Shown here: piece after piece, positions 10,986 through 21,850 of the stretch
Layout: the number at the start of each line of letters is the position of its first letter
How positions within the stretch are numbered: position 1 is the first letter of the stretch
From: Voacanga thouarsii
Taxonomy: Eukaryota > Streptophyta > Magnoliopsida > Gentianales > Apocynaceae
Direction: 5' to 3'
DNA length: 64,000 nt
Assembly: GCA_026120185.1 (NCBI GenBank)
Contig: JANUWF010002014.1
Location: 372,001-436,000, forward strand
Translations under genes and position numbers: made by a program
Notes under the pieces: generated by a model
Told to the model about the DNA's origin: nothing
Database searches by the model: none
Seen by the model: only the letters and a program-made list of their open reading frames with translations

Positions 10986-11880
10986 TCTAGGAAGATGTTG
11001 ATCCAACCATCAAAATAGACTCTAGGTATAAAGTAATAGCTAAAGTAGACTTGGCTAAGAAGTCAGGACAATCTTTCTTCCAATGCCTCTTCTTGCCATA
11101 CTTGAAGCATTTGCCTTTGGGCTGCCCGTTAGACTTGGTATGACCAGATGGTTTAGGCTGGGCCCCTGTGTTGTTTTGGACCTTCATTTTCTTGAAATTT
11201 TTAGGCTTTGCCTTAATTCTAAAGTAAGCAGAATGAGAGACCAAAACCTTTGACACGGGCTTCATAATCTTCTTTGCCGCCTAGAGCTTTTTCATAAGCT
11301 TCGTAAGATTCATATCTAACTTGTTCATTGTGTAGTTCAACTTAAACTGAGAATATGAATCAGGTAGAGTTTTAAGAACCATGTTAATTTGGCTCTCAGG
11401 ATCTATTGTTGCACCTAGGACCTCAGTCTCCTCGAAGTAAACAATCATCTTGAGCATATGCTCTCGAACCGATGCCCCCTCAGCCATCCTAGTTTTCATG
11501 ATTGCCCTAAGAACTTCCTGTCTTGCAGGTCGGCTCTTGTCAGCAAACATAGTACGCAGTGACAAATCTACGTCGTATGCAGTGGTCATGTGTTCATGGT
11601 TAAATTGAAGCACACTAGATATGGAAGCTAACATATAGCGATTGTCCATCTTTTCAGCTTTCTTCTATGCCTTCTCAGCCTCTCGCTCCTGATCAGTGGA
11701 TTTTTCTCCAATTATAGGACAGGGATCCGTAAGAACATACTTGTACTCCTCGGTACTGAGTACTATGTTCAGGTTTCTCTTCCAATCCATATAATTTAGG
11801 CCTATCAACTTATTCTCCTTGAGAATGATTGATAATGGACTGAAACTAAATATTTCTAAAAAATTGCAAAAAATATTCAT
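10986..11880 (-). pseudogene. Copia A gag
   Basis: The minus strand starts at an ATG at 11880. It reads the conserved gag opening SPLSIILKENKLIG and MDWKRNL, then the UBN2-type core (RPARQEVLRAIMKTRMAEG, VREHMLKMIVYFEE, LPDSYSQFKLNYTMNK). It ends with a zinc knuckle reading CFKYGKKRHWKKDC, in which the second Cys is Tyr. Gag forms the virus-like particle. Three open segments (11880-11665, 11649-11281 and 11265-10987) are separated by single stops. The same gag opening is in copia B (34909) and copia E (49380). Confidence 0.88.
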
Positions 11881-13642
11881 TTAGTTTGTAAAAAAAATGC
11901 ACATTTCTTTATATTATTTCTTTGATAATAGATAACTCTTAAAACCATTATCAATAATATAAATAGTTTAGCTCTTAGAAAAACTAATAGAGCTTCATAG
12001 GAAGATTAATAGCATTCTAAGTTAAGTGTATAACCATCACGAATCAAAATTTCCTTAATAGGTTATGGTCTAGAAAAAGTTCCACTGATAGGATGGCCAC
12101 TGATTCACACCATCTACGGGCAATCTAATGCTAAAAACCTCCAATGTAGGTTGGTCGATCCTAGAAAATACCCTAGACTTTTAATTTTACTCTTCCATTA
12201 GTTCTAGAAACTTGTGGAAATCCATCCTATAGGGGGTCATGCTTAGAATAACATGAGGAAATCCACTATCTCTAATGAGAGGTGATGGAAGCCATGGAGT
12301 CATTGGAACCTCTCTCTTACTTAATCTTTAATTGAAAATAGAGTTTTAAGCCCAAAAAATGTTTTCTACAATCTTATGGTTTCATTAACTTTAGTAAAAA
12401 ACTAAAATTCAATATTATTCTCTATGTCAAGGATTTAATCATTTGAGAGAATAAACTATGAATTTATTTTACTATTCTAAGTTAACAACCAAATAAAACT
12501 TTATTAAATAAACTCAAGTTCAACATTATTCCCTATTGCAATGATTAAATGCTTTAAAAGAATAAACCATGAAATCTTTTATTTAAAAGTTTCTTAGATT
12601 AAAACGTTTTATCAAAAAACCGTTCTATCTAGTGAGACTTTGGTCTTACAAGTACTTGCGCATTTGATCACAAAAATAAAATAAGCATGATAACAAAAGT
12701 AAACTTTTTCATGCTCAAACTATTCATTTATCCCTAAGTGACCAAACAATGGATTAAACATCATGGATTAAAAATTAATGATCATGTATAATCCTAAGTT
12801 GTTTCCATCCTTTACTACTCATTTTCATACAAATTATTCATTCATAGATAAATAAAACTATTGTAGAAAATTAACCCCATATAATGGTTTCAAAATACGA
12901 TTACATCAAGGAAAAATTGAGGTATAGAGCTTTAGTAGTGCTCTCCCTTTTCTTGGACAAAATTGGGCGCATTTGTCTCTGGGCAGAATGGACCTAATGC
13001 CTGGTCCATTTGGCCCACCTGGCATCAGGTCTGTTCTGTTTCTCCAAAAACTTTCGCTGGATAGAGTGGACCTGGCACCGGGTCCATTAGACCCTCCTAG
13101 CGCCGGGTTTGTTCTATTTCTCCAAGAACTCCTGGCTAGACAAAGTAGACCTAGCGCCAAGTCCATTGGACACACCTGGCACTGGATTTGTTCTGTTTCT
13201 CCATCTAACTGAGCAAAATAGACCCGGCGCCAGGTTTATTAGGCATACCTGGTGCCGAGTCTGATCTGGAGTTCACCAATTTCTAGAAAAATCTTATTTT
13301 CAGCTATTTTCCTACCCTCAATGAATCCAGTAATCACGTTCTTCAGTCCCTAAAATTTACATGTTAAAAGAAATACAAAAACAAGCATAAAAATCATGCC
13401 TTTAGAAGTACCTATAACTCTAAACATGAGGAGCATATTGCATCTACCTAAAACCAAAAAAAAAAAAAAATGGAAAACCATTAGAATACATCATTCTATG
13501 CCTCTAACCGCGAGGCGTACGTGAACTCTAGAAACTAATGTATAACAGATCGCATAAAATCAAAAAAGATTAATTTTTAATAGTAAATGAACCACCTTTT
13601 CTAGTTTTTAACCCTAGTACATGCTGCTAGATGATAACCGTG
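11881..13642 (-). mobile_element. Copia A leader (5' untranslated region)
   Basis: About 1.76 kb lie between the PBS and the gag start, the same distance as in copia D and E. Most of it is AT-rich and without convincing reading frames. A block shared with the leaders of copia B, D and E (the AGCCAAGAGGTTCC and GGATGGATTTC-like stretches near 12060-12310) confirms common descent. The 12955-13265 part is a GC-rich repeat array. Confidence 0.75.
12955..13265 (-). repeat. GC-rich tandem repeats in copia A leader
   Basis: On the minus strand, units of roughly 70-90 bp read GGAGAAA(C/T)AGAACA then ACCCGGCGC(C/T)AGG, then a GGGTCCAATGGACC-like palindrome and a second GGCGCCAGG. At least three and a half imperfect units are present. 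The same unit recurs in the copia A LTR at about 15270-15405 and in the stub at 7833-7895. Variation between units is largely C/T and G/A at CpG sites. Confidence 0.82.
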
Positions 13643-13654
13643 TCTCTGATACCA
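13643..13654 (-). other. Copia A primer-binding site
   Basis: On the minus strand this reads TGGTATCAGAGA, differing only in the last base from the TGGTATCAGAGC site complementary to the 3' end of plant initiator-Met tRNA. It lies three bases inside the LTR end at 13658. Confidence 0.85.
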
Positions 13655-13657
13655 ATT

Positions 13658-15449
13658 TGAGGACAAAAAATGGAAAACATCAAAGAAAAGGCAATGGAAA
13701 ATTTTCTGTTTTCCGATCCACATCCAGGAGAGAGTAATTACTTTTTTTTATTAGTTGTAGAGTATCCAAGCTTCTTCTCTTTGTCTTTTGGAGCATTACT
13801 CTATCTTGATCTTGGTTTATCTTGGTGAAAGCTTCTTTGGATAACCAAGAGACTCTCCAAGAGAAAGAGAAGAGAAGCAAAAAGAAAAACACAAGAGGAA
13901 GGGTGGCTCCATACAAGAGAGAGAGCTTGGCCAAAAGCCTACCTTTCTAGCCCTTAAATTCCGACCACCCTAGGGTTTCATGAAGCCCTAGTTGGCCCCA
14001 ACACACTAAGCCCTAATGGTCTTGGTGTTGGGCTCATAAACCAGTCCAAGACTGGCCCAATCATCTTTATTAATTAATTATTTTTTCTGGACTTCATTAA
14101 ATACCCACGACTAATTAATTAATTCTAATTGGACTTTTAATATATGTCAACATATATCAGCCCAATTAGTTAATTTATTCTAGCCAAATTCTCTTAATTA
14201 ATTAATTATCTTTTTTGGTCCTATGAAAAACCCAAGACTGATTAATTAATTCAAATTGAACTCTTGAAATAAATTTGATTTCTCTTCTGGATAATTATCC
14301 ATTAAGCCTAGATTGTGTCTAAGCAACACAAAGGTAACTTGAGCTACTCCGGGGACCACAAGACATATTATTCATGGCTACTAAAATGACTAAAATGCCT
14401 TTACTATTAAATATCTGCATTTTACCATTTTAAATATTCTCATTTATCACCATATAAAAATATTGGCCCCAAGAATAATATTTCTAAAGCAATATCTCCG
14501 GCTTAGGGTGTAATGATGAAAATGCCCCTCTATGTAACACCCATCAATGATACAGGATAAATGTACTAACACCCCTCTCAAAGACATCTACCATCCTTAG
14601 ATCTCTAGTCCGATAATCCATGACTCACTTGAATTTACTTACTTATCATTAGAAGCTACCCAAAAGCACATATTCTAGAGTCGCGTTCCCAGGGCCCTGA
14701 ATTATTAGATTATGCTGGACAATCACAAGAGGGTGATTTAATCTTCACAAAGTAAAGTATAGAAACTCTGTTGCATGAGTCCATCTTGACTACCTAGAAT
14801 AATACACCCAACGTACAAGGTTATTGATCTGACAAAAGAAATCTCACCCAATATATATTAAAGTACAAGACCCTAACTTTGCTCGACCACCAACTCATAC
14901 TCAAGTATGAAGGTATCCGTCCATGCTGTAGGAGTAAGAGTCTGGTCTTTATAATTATAGTACTTAAGAAAGTCTATTACTACAGGTCCAGTTCTATATA
15001 TTTGTAATACACTTATGCCAATAATGTGAGTGAACTACTCACTGATTCAAGGTAAAACATTCCTCATTGGAACTCATGGCATAATAGTCATCTCTTGATG
15101 AAATGCGCAATTCTATCAAATGACTAAGAACTCAATTGTACTTGTATGATAGGTATCCATGGTCTACACCTTACTGTGAAGAACGGTCCAACACATAGAC
15201 CATTACATGTCACACTTAGACCTTAAACGTGCAATAATATAAGAAATAAATTAAATTAAATGAATAAACATTTAGTGTACCTAGCGCTGGGTACATTGGA
15301 CCCACCTGGCATTAGGCCTGTTCTGTTTCTCCAAGATCTCTGCCGAGGTAGAGTGGACCTAGTGCCAAGTCTATTGCACCCACTTGGTGCCGAATCTACT
15401 TGCAACATATTTACATAGAATACATAGTCTTTGAGGAAATTTTTCAACC
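13658..15449 (-). mobile_element. Copia A 5' LTR
   Basis: The LTR reads TGAGGACAAAAAATGG at its left edge on the plus strand, next to the PBS, and ends ...TTTTTCAACC at 15449, where the paired stub at 7937 ends TTTTTCAACA. Much of its length aligns with the copia B LTR (for example the GTGTAATGATGAA and CTAGTCCGATAATCCAT stretches near 14510-14620). About 15270-15405 carries GC-rich repeats absent from copia B's LTR. A reading frame at 13934-13680 with a hydrophobic start is most likely chance. Confidence 0.85.
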
Positions 15450-15954
15450 CCAAGCATTTGGGAAGGGAGGCAGGCACATATGGCTTAAAACTAATTATGT
15501 ATTATTATAACATATTTTTATAATAATCCAATATATGGCTAATTAGACTTGATTTCGTTACTAAAGTTTTTACAAATCTGATTAGTGCATCAAGTTATGC
15601 GGTCTTCGTTGATACTTTATTACTTTGTTATATCGTTTTGCTTGGCTCTATTATATTGTTGGTCTTTTGGATTTGCTTTTTTATGTTTTGAAGTGGCCTT
15701 AGTGCCTAGAAAAAATTCCATTTTTTAAGGGGAGACTGTGTTGAATTTTTTTGCTTGAAAAAGGAATTAGATTATATTTCTCAAGTGTATATTCACCCAA
15801 ACATTAAAGATGGAATTATATCCTATGAATTCTATTTCGCAATTAATATAGGGTGTTCACTTTACTAATACCACATTGTCAAAATTTTTACAAATAATTC
15901 TTACACATCCTGCTATCAAATTGCATTTCCAATTATTGTTATAGAAATAAAAGA
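15450..15954. other. Unassigned segment between copia A and the CACTA transposase
   Basis: I see no gene here. Around 15713-15735 the text TTTTTTAAGGGGAGACTG looks like a polypurine tract followed by an LTR-like TGTGTTG start, so a fragment of a further retroelement is possible. The left terminal repeat of the CACTA element would be expected in or before this stretch but is not recognisable. Confidence 0.4.
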
Positions 15955-16200
15955 ATGAACTGATCATAGATTGACTTAAAGGACCGTTTAGGTGACAAAT
16001 ATAATTAGGGTTTGGATACATTTATAGAATTTGCATTGAGAGACAAACATAATGGAGCTAAAATCTATTGTCCATGTATGAAGTTTCAGAATAGGTACTT
16101 TTATAGTGCAATAGAAATTAAACAACATTGTTAAATGTAGGGTTTCATGCGTTAGTACAAAAAATGGAGCGTTCATGGGGAAACATACGTACCTTCTAGT
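15955..16200 (+). pseudogene. CACTA transposase N-terminal (Transpos_assoc) region
   Basis: Starting at the ATG at 15955 the frame reads M-N-stop-S-stop-I-D-L-K-D-R, then GLDTFIEFALRDKHNGAKIYCPC. Family members typically begin M-D-R-S-W-I/M and have a CPC zinc-binding motif, so the two stops fit TGA from CGA and TAG from TGG. A downstream Y-K-K-W-S-V-H-G-E stretch matches the usual Y-x-x-W-x-x-H-G-E. More stops follow. This region is thought to bind DNA or assist transposition. Confidence 0.75.
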
Positions 16201-17800
16201 AGTACCAATATTAATATTTCTTCATTAGATAACGTACAATTAGATTATATGGTTGGAATGGTTGAAGATACTGCTGAGATAAATGAGCACCAAAATGCAA
16301 ATAAAGAGCCTAAAGATTTGAGAGAGATGCTTAAACTATTTGAAGAGGCGAATGTGGCATTGTATCCGAGTTGTACCAAATTTACTTCTTTGTCATTCAT
16401 CATGATATTGTTACTCTGGAAAGTACTCAATGGGTGGTCGAATATGTCCGTTGACATGCTACTTGAGCTTCTAACAGATTCTTTCAGTGACATGGATGTG
16501 AAGATTGCTAAAAATTACTATGAGGCTAGTAAGAATATGAATGTGTTAGGAATAGAATATAAATTGTAGGATACTTGTCCAAATAATTGTACTATATACA
16601 GGGGAGAAATAAGGCAATTATTCATTGAGAGGTGTGTAATGCTCTAAGGTACAAAAAATAAGGCAGTATCGTTGCACGTAAGCGTGTTACGTATTTTCCG
16701 TTAACTCCAAGGTTGAAGCAATTATTCATGTCTCGCAACACTGCTTTTCTTATGAGTTGGCACGAAGAAGGTCGTGTGAAAGATGGAGTCTATACGCACC
16801 CAGTTAATTTAAGGGCCTGAAGAATGTTTGATGAATTGCATCGAGAATTTACAAGCGATTGTCAGAATATAAGGCTCGGTCTGGCCTCAGATGGATTTAA
16901 TCCATTTTCAAATGTGCACATACCATATAGTACTTGCCCTGTTGTCTTAATAGCATATAATTTTGCAACCTTGGCTATGCATGATGCAACCGTATTTTAT
17001 ATTATCAACTCTTATTAATGGCCCTAAGAGTCCGGGGAACAAGATTGATGTTTTTATGCAACAATTGATCGAGGAGTTGAAAGAATTGTGGCGTAACAGT
17101 GTGATGACATATGATGCAGAAGCAAAAGAGATGTTTTGTTTGCGTGCAGCTGTTATATGGACTATAAGTGATTTTCCTACTTATTGTAATCTATCTGGTT
17201 AGTGTTCACAACGAGAGAGCTTGTCTAATTTGCAGTGTCAATTGCTTAGCTTGCCGCTTGCCTAACGGGGGTAAATATTACTTCTTATGCTAACATAGAT
17301 TTCTTGACCAGTCACATAAGCTCTGTAGGGGTAAAGATTATTTCTATGGTGGAATAGAAACACGACAAGCACCAACAAGATGCACAGGGGCCGAAATATT
17401 GACACAACTTGGGGGTTGTTTAAAAGAATATGAAATAGATGAAGTGAAAATCAAAATCCAGCCTAACTATGAATGAAAGTTTGGCATAAATTCGTTCAAT
17501 TGGAAGAAGAAAAGTATATTTTAGGAGCTGCCATATTAGGAGAGCAATTTGATAAGGCACAATCTTGACCCAATGCACATAGAGAAAATTTTTTTGCACA
17601 ATCTATTGTATATAATATTAGGTAATAGTAGTTATTCGAAAGATAACTTGAAGCTCGTCAGGACTTGCAAATCATGAATATTATAAAGTCTCTACACCCT
17701 ATTTTAAAGCCCTCTAGAATTGGATACAATTTGCCACCAGCTCCTTACACAATAAGTAAGTCAGAAATTGAAATCTTCTTGATAGTTTTGAAAGAGTTGA
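16201..17800 (+). pseudogene. CACTA transposase core (Transposase_21, tnp2)
   Basis: The frames at 16249-16569, 16824-17018 and 16963-17202 read family motifs in order: a leader ending KNYYEASKNMNVLGIEYKL, a C-x3-C-type DTCPNNCTIY, VTYFPLTPRLKQLF, RLGLASDGFNPFSNVH, YSTCPVVLIAYNFA, then NGPKSPGNKIDVFMQQLIEE, ELW and RAAVIWTISDFPTYCNLSGW. Further on (about 17500-17620) come ELPY and HNLDPMHIEK. In the family these belong to the transposase that cuts the element ends. Multiple stops and frameshifts, and a local duplication near 17260-17350, make it non-functional. Confidence 0.88.
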
Positions 17801-18420
17801 GAGTTCTCGACGGGTACTGTTCTAATATTTCTTGATGGGTAAACATGACAAGAAAGACTTTGGGAGGTTTGAAAAGTCATGATTCTAACATCTTACTCCA
17901 AGGAATGTTGTACAATTATTGATTGAGATTGCTTCATGTTTTAGACAATTGTGCTCGAAAGTTAACAATGAGAGATATTTTGAGCAGCTTCAAGACCGAT
18001 TTGCATTTACACTATGTCTCATTGAGAACACATTCATCCCGAGTTTCTTTAAGATAATGGAACATTTACTGATACATTTGGCAGAAGATGTATTGTTAAC
18101 TGGCCCAATATAATGCCAATGGATGTTTCCAGTTGAAAGGTACTTAAAAACACTAAAGTCTTATGTACGTAATCGTGCTCGACCGGAAGGTTAGATTTCC
18201 AGCGGGTATTTAATGGAGGAATGTATGACATTTATATCAAGATATCTAGATGATGTTGAGAGCAAAGAGGATAGGACCCTGAGACATGTTGAAGATGATA
18301 ATGAGATGGGTAAACTAATTGGAAAGGAAACTAATGTAATATTTGATCGTACTACTTTGATGCAATCACACTGGTGGGTTCTAGACAACTCCGACATCCT
18401 TAAAACATACAGAGAGTCAG
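17801..18420 (+). pseudogene. CACTA transposase DUF4218 region
   Basis: Segments at 17919-18113 and 18213-18446 read IEIASCFRQLCSK, LIENTFIPSFFKIMEHLLIHLA, GPIQCQWMFPVERYLKTLK, YVRNRARPEG, MEECMTFISRYLDDVES and SHWWVLDNSD. These match the order of the DUF4218 domain that follows Transposase_21 in plant CACTA proteins (PSFFDIMVHL, MYPFERYM, VRNRNRPEG). The exact job of this domain is not known to me. Stops lie at 18111-18121 and 18192. Confidence 0.85.
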
Positions 18421-18690
18421 TTTTCTTTTCAATTGCTCATATATAATTTTATGCATTTAGGTATATATATGTTCATACTAAACTCCCACGTGTGACACAA
18501 ACAGCCTTCATATGTCTACTATAAATAGAGAGCATCTGAGAGCTCGGTGACATGACAAACAGCGTATTCACTCTCCAACATTTCATACTTAGCTCAATGA
18601 TTTTGTAAGTTATGCTTCCACACTTATATTGCTAATAATTATTTCAAACATAAGTTATGCTTCCACACTTCTACACTTATATAAGTTAGG
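18421..18690. other. Degenerate CACTA spacer
   Basis: Between the DUF4218 and DUF4216 parts I find no readable domain. A TATAAATAGAG string near 18521 and a short duplicated AACATAAGTTATGCTTCCACA stretch (about 18600-18670) are present, but I cannot assign a role to them. Confidence 0.4.
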
Positions 18691-19165
18691 TAATAAAGAA
18701 TGTCTTGATATTCCTATCAATGTTAGAAAGCTTGCTAGTGGTCCTTTCAATTAAGGAAAGCATTATAATGCATGCAACATGAATGGGTTTTGCATTTGTA
18801 AAATAACCTATGAGGCTAATAAGTCTACTCAAAATTCTGGTGTTATGTGTAGAGCTGACACTATAAGCTACGCTAGCCCACGAGATAGGAATCCCATACT
18901 ATGGGGTACTTACTGATATCATCAGGATCTGATATTGTAATGAATTAAAATTTTTGTTATTTAAATGTGATTGGGTCGATGTGCATCGGCATGTCAAAGT
19001 TGATGACCTCAAGTTCACTTTGGTGAATCTTGACTCTTTATTGTATCGGGAAAGTAGAAAGATGGAAGAGCCACTCATACTAGAAAATCAAGCGGATTAA
19101 GTTTGGTATTCCCATTGTCCTAGAGATAGAGATTGGCATGCGGTAATGTCAATGACAAGAAGAGA
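18691..19165 (+). pseudogene. CACTA transposase DUF4216 region, 5' part
   Basis: The frame reads DIPINVRKLASGP, YNACNMNGFCI, STQNSGVMC, then WVDVHRHVKVDDLKFTLVNL and finally VWYSHCPRDRDWHAV. The order (N-G-Y/F, QNSGV, a C/W-DW-x-D segment, DxxxFTLVN, YVxDPxDxxWHVV) is that of DUF4216. One stop sits just before VWY. The reading stops at about 19165, where minus-strand copia C RNase H begins. The last part of the gene resumes at 27301. Confidence 0.82.
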
Positions 19166-20988
19166 TACACATTCTCGACTTGCTTCATGAATGGCTATAA
19201 TTTCAGCATGATTTGAAGAAGTAGCTGCTATAGATTGTTTAGTAGAACGCCATGATATAGCAGTATTTCCACGTGTAAATAGATAGCCCGTTTGATTACG
19301 TGCTTTATGTGGATCAGATAAATAACCAGCATCTGCATAACCAATCAATGTTTGGCTGGTTTTATTTGAATAAAATAATCCGAGATCAATTGTACCTTGG
19401 AGATATCGAAGGACTTGTTTAATTCCATTCCAATGTCGTCGTGTTGGTGAAGAACTAAATCTTGCTAATAAATTGACAGCAAAAGCAATATCAGGTCGTG
19501 TATTATTAGCAAGATACATCAATGCACCAATTGCACTGAGATATGGTACTTCAGGACCAAGGAGTTCTTCATCATTTTCTTGAGGTCGGAAAGGATCTTT
19601 ATCCACATTTAATGATCGGACGATCATTGGAATACTCAATGGATGTGCTTTGTCCATGTAAAATCTTTTTAGCACTTTTGTTGTATATGTTGATTGATGA
19701 ATAAATGTTCCACTCTCCAAATGTTCAATTTGTAAACAAAGGCAAAATTTGGTTTTACCAAAATCCTTGATTTCGAATTCTCTTTTTAAATAATCAATTG
19801 TTTCTTGGAGCTCTTCAGGAGTTCCAATAAGATTAATATCATCAACATATATAACTGATATCACAAATTTAGAACCAGATTTTTTAATAAAAACACATGG
19901 ACATACCTGGTCATTTTTAAATCCCGCTTTCAATAAATATTCACTAAGACGTGTGAACCACATGCGCCCAGATTGCTTCTGGCCATATAATGATTTCTGC
20001 AACTTGATGGAGTAATTTTCACGAGGATAATGTTTATATGCTTCAGGCATATGAAATCCTTCGGAGATTTTCATGTAAACATCATTTTCTAAATTTCCAT
20101 ACAAGTAAGCAGTGACAACATCTAATAGGCGCATCTCTATCTTTTCATGTATTGCCAAACTGATAAGATATCGGAGTGTAATAGCATCAACAACAGGAGA
20201 ATAAGTTTCATCATAGTCAATACCTGGTCTTTGTGAAAATCTTGGGTTATTAATCGCGCTTTATATCGAACGATTTCACTCTTTTCATTGCGCATTCGCA
20301 TAAATATCCATTTGTAGCCAACAGGTTTTACACCTTCTAGTGTTCGGACTGCAGGTCCGAAAACTTCACGTTTTGTCAGTGCATTTAACTCCGATTGAAT
20401 CGCATCTTTCCATTGCAGCCAATCTTTTCTATGCCGACATTCATCAACTGATATTGGTTCAGGATCATCATTATCCTGTGTAACATCAAGAGATATATTG
20501 TATACAAATATATTATCAATAACAGTTTCTATCCGATTCCAATTTCTTCCGGAAGTGGTATAATTGATAGAAATTTCAGTGTTACTTTCATCAACTTCTG
20601 GTTTTTTGTCATCAGTTCTCTCTTGGTCTTTATCATTCTTTTCTTCAATATGATCTTCAGGATCATTTAATCCTCTTTTCTTTCGAGGATTTTTATCTTT
20701 AGAACCAAGAGGTCGGCCATCTTCTGGCATGGTTTTGGCTCAGCAGCTATATGTAAAATCTTTTGTTCTATTGGAACTTCAATTCGAATAGGAGCATTTA
20801 TAGCTGGCATATGCGATTTTGTTACTCTTCTAGAGTCAACAAAAGCGTCTGATATTTGATTTGCAATGCTTTACAAATGAATTATCTTTTGAACTTCAAG
20901 TTCACACGCGCTTTTATGCTGATCAAGATAATTTAATGATGTTTTCCAATAATAAAAATATTCTAATAATTCACATATATCCATAATT
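19166..20988 (-). pseudogene. Copia C RT and RNase H, left copy
   Basis: A 353-residue segment (20158-19097) starts RLLDVVTAYLYGNLENDVYM and holds YGQKQSGRMW, the intact YVDDINLIG catalytic box (19838-19849), KDFGKTKFCL, ALMYLANNTRPDIAFAVNLL, LRYLQGTIDLGLF, then RNase H (GYADAGYLSDP, TAISWRSTKQ, HAEIIAIHEASREC). It ends a few residues beyond and runs into CACTA sequence. Upstream, 20730-20137 holds the bridge and the RT start (ECRHRKDWLQWKDAIQSEL, GYKWIF, YKARLITQDF). A 38-bp LTR-like snippet (20951-20988) sits at its right edge. Confidence 0.88.
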
Positions 20989-21850
20989 TTCTACATGCTG
21001 CAACACTTGTACGTATAAGACCAGCTAGTTATCATAAATTCTCTCCTTTGCAATTGGCTTTTGGGTCAGAACCAAATATTGCTCATTTAAGAATTTTTGG
21101 GTGTGTTGTATATATTCCAATTGCACCAAACCAACGTACAAAGATGGGTCCTCAAAGAAGAAATGGGATATACGTTGGATATGATTCTCCCTCTATTATC
21201 AGGTATGTTGAACCCCTGACAGGAGATGTATTCACAGCAAGATTTGCTGATTGTCATTTTGATGAATCATTATTCCCTAAATTAGGGGGAGAACCAAAAC
21301 AGCATAAAAAGGATCTTGCATGGACAACATCATTAAATTATCTTGATCCGCGCACAAGCGCATGTGAACTTGAAGTTCAAAAGATAATTCATTTGCAAAG
21401 CATTGCAAATCAAATGCCAGACGCTTTTGTTGACTCCAGAAGAGTTACAAAATCGCATATTCCAGCTATAAATGCTCCTATTCGAATTGAAGTTCCAGCA
21501 AAACAAAATATTATACATATAGCTGCTGAGTCAAAAACACGCCAGAAGCATGCCGACCTCTTGGTTCTAAAGATAAAAATCCTCGAAAGAAAAGAGGATT
21601 AAATGATCCTGAAGATCATATTGAAGAAAAGAATGATAAAGACCAAGAGAGAACTGATGACAAAGAACCAGAAGTTGATGAAAGTAACATTGAAATTTCT
21701 ATCAATTATACCACTTCCGGAAGAAATTGGAATCGGATAGAAACTGTTATTGATAATATATTTGTATACAATATATCTCTTGATGTTACACAGGATAATG
21801 ATGATCCTGAACCAATATCAGTTGATGAATGTCGGCATATAAAAGATTGG
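20989..21850 (+). pseudogene. Copia C inverted bridge, left copy
   Basis: This plus-strand block starts inside the integrase (the ATLVRIRPASYH region) and reads LQLAFGSEPNIAHLRIFG, VVYIPIAPNQRTKMGP, IYVGYDSPSIIRYVEP, LDPRTSACELEVQKI, then the acidic linker up to ECRHxKDW. There it stops at 21850 and minus-strand RNase H begins. It corresponds to the integrase C-terminus and the linker to RT. Compared with the minus-strand copies it has only scattered differences and one frameshift near 21550. Confidence 0.87.

Larger units (their letters stand above)
7833..15449 (-). mobile_element. Copia A, Ty1/copia retrotransposon with truncated 3' LTR
   Basis: On the minus strand the order is 5' LTR (15449-13658), PBS (13654-13643), leader, gag, protease, integrase, RT and RNase H, then about 105 bp of 3' LTR. 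This is the Ty1/copia order (integrase before RT). The remaining 3' LTR stub joins directly to gypsy integrase at 7832, so the rest of that LTR and any target duplication were lost. The coding motifs resemble the Tnt1/Tork-like group and the same broad family as copia B, D and E, though its LTR differs. Confidence 0.88.

Noticed and set aside
12955..13265. Regular GC-rich repeats considered as a CRISPR-like array or satellite
   Set aside because: Units are imperfect, adjoin each other without unique spacers, and sit in a plant retrotransposon leader.
13680..13934. A minus-strand frame with a signal-peptide-like hydrophobic start
   Set aside because: It lies wholly in the copia A LTR, and no counterpart is open in the copia B LTR.
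18510..18535. A TATAAATAGAG string as promoter of a new gene
   Set aside because: No reading frame or RNA gene follows; it lies in a decayed spacer of the CACTA transposase.
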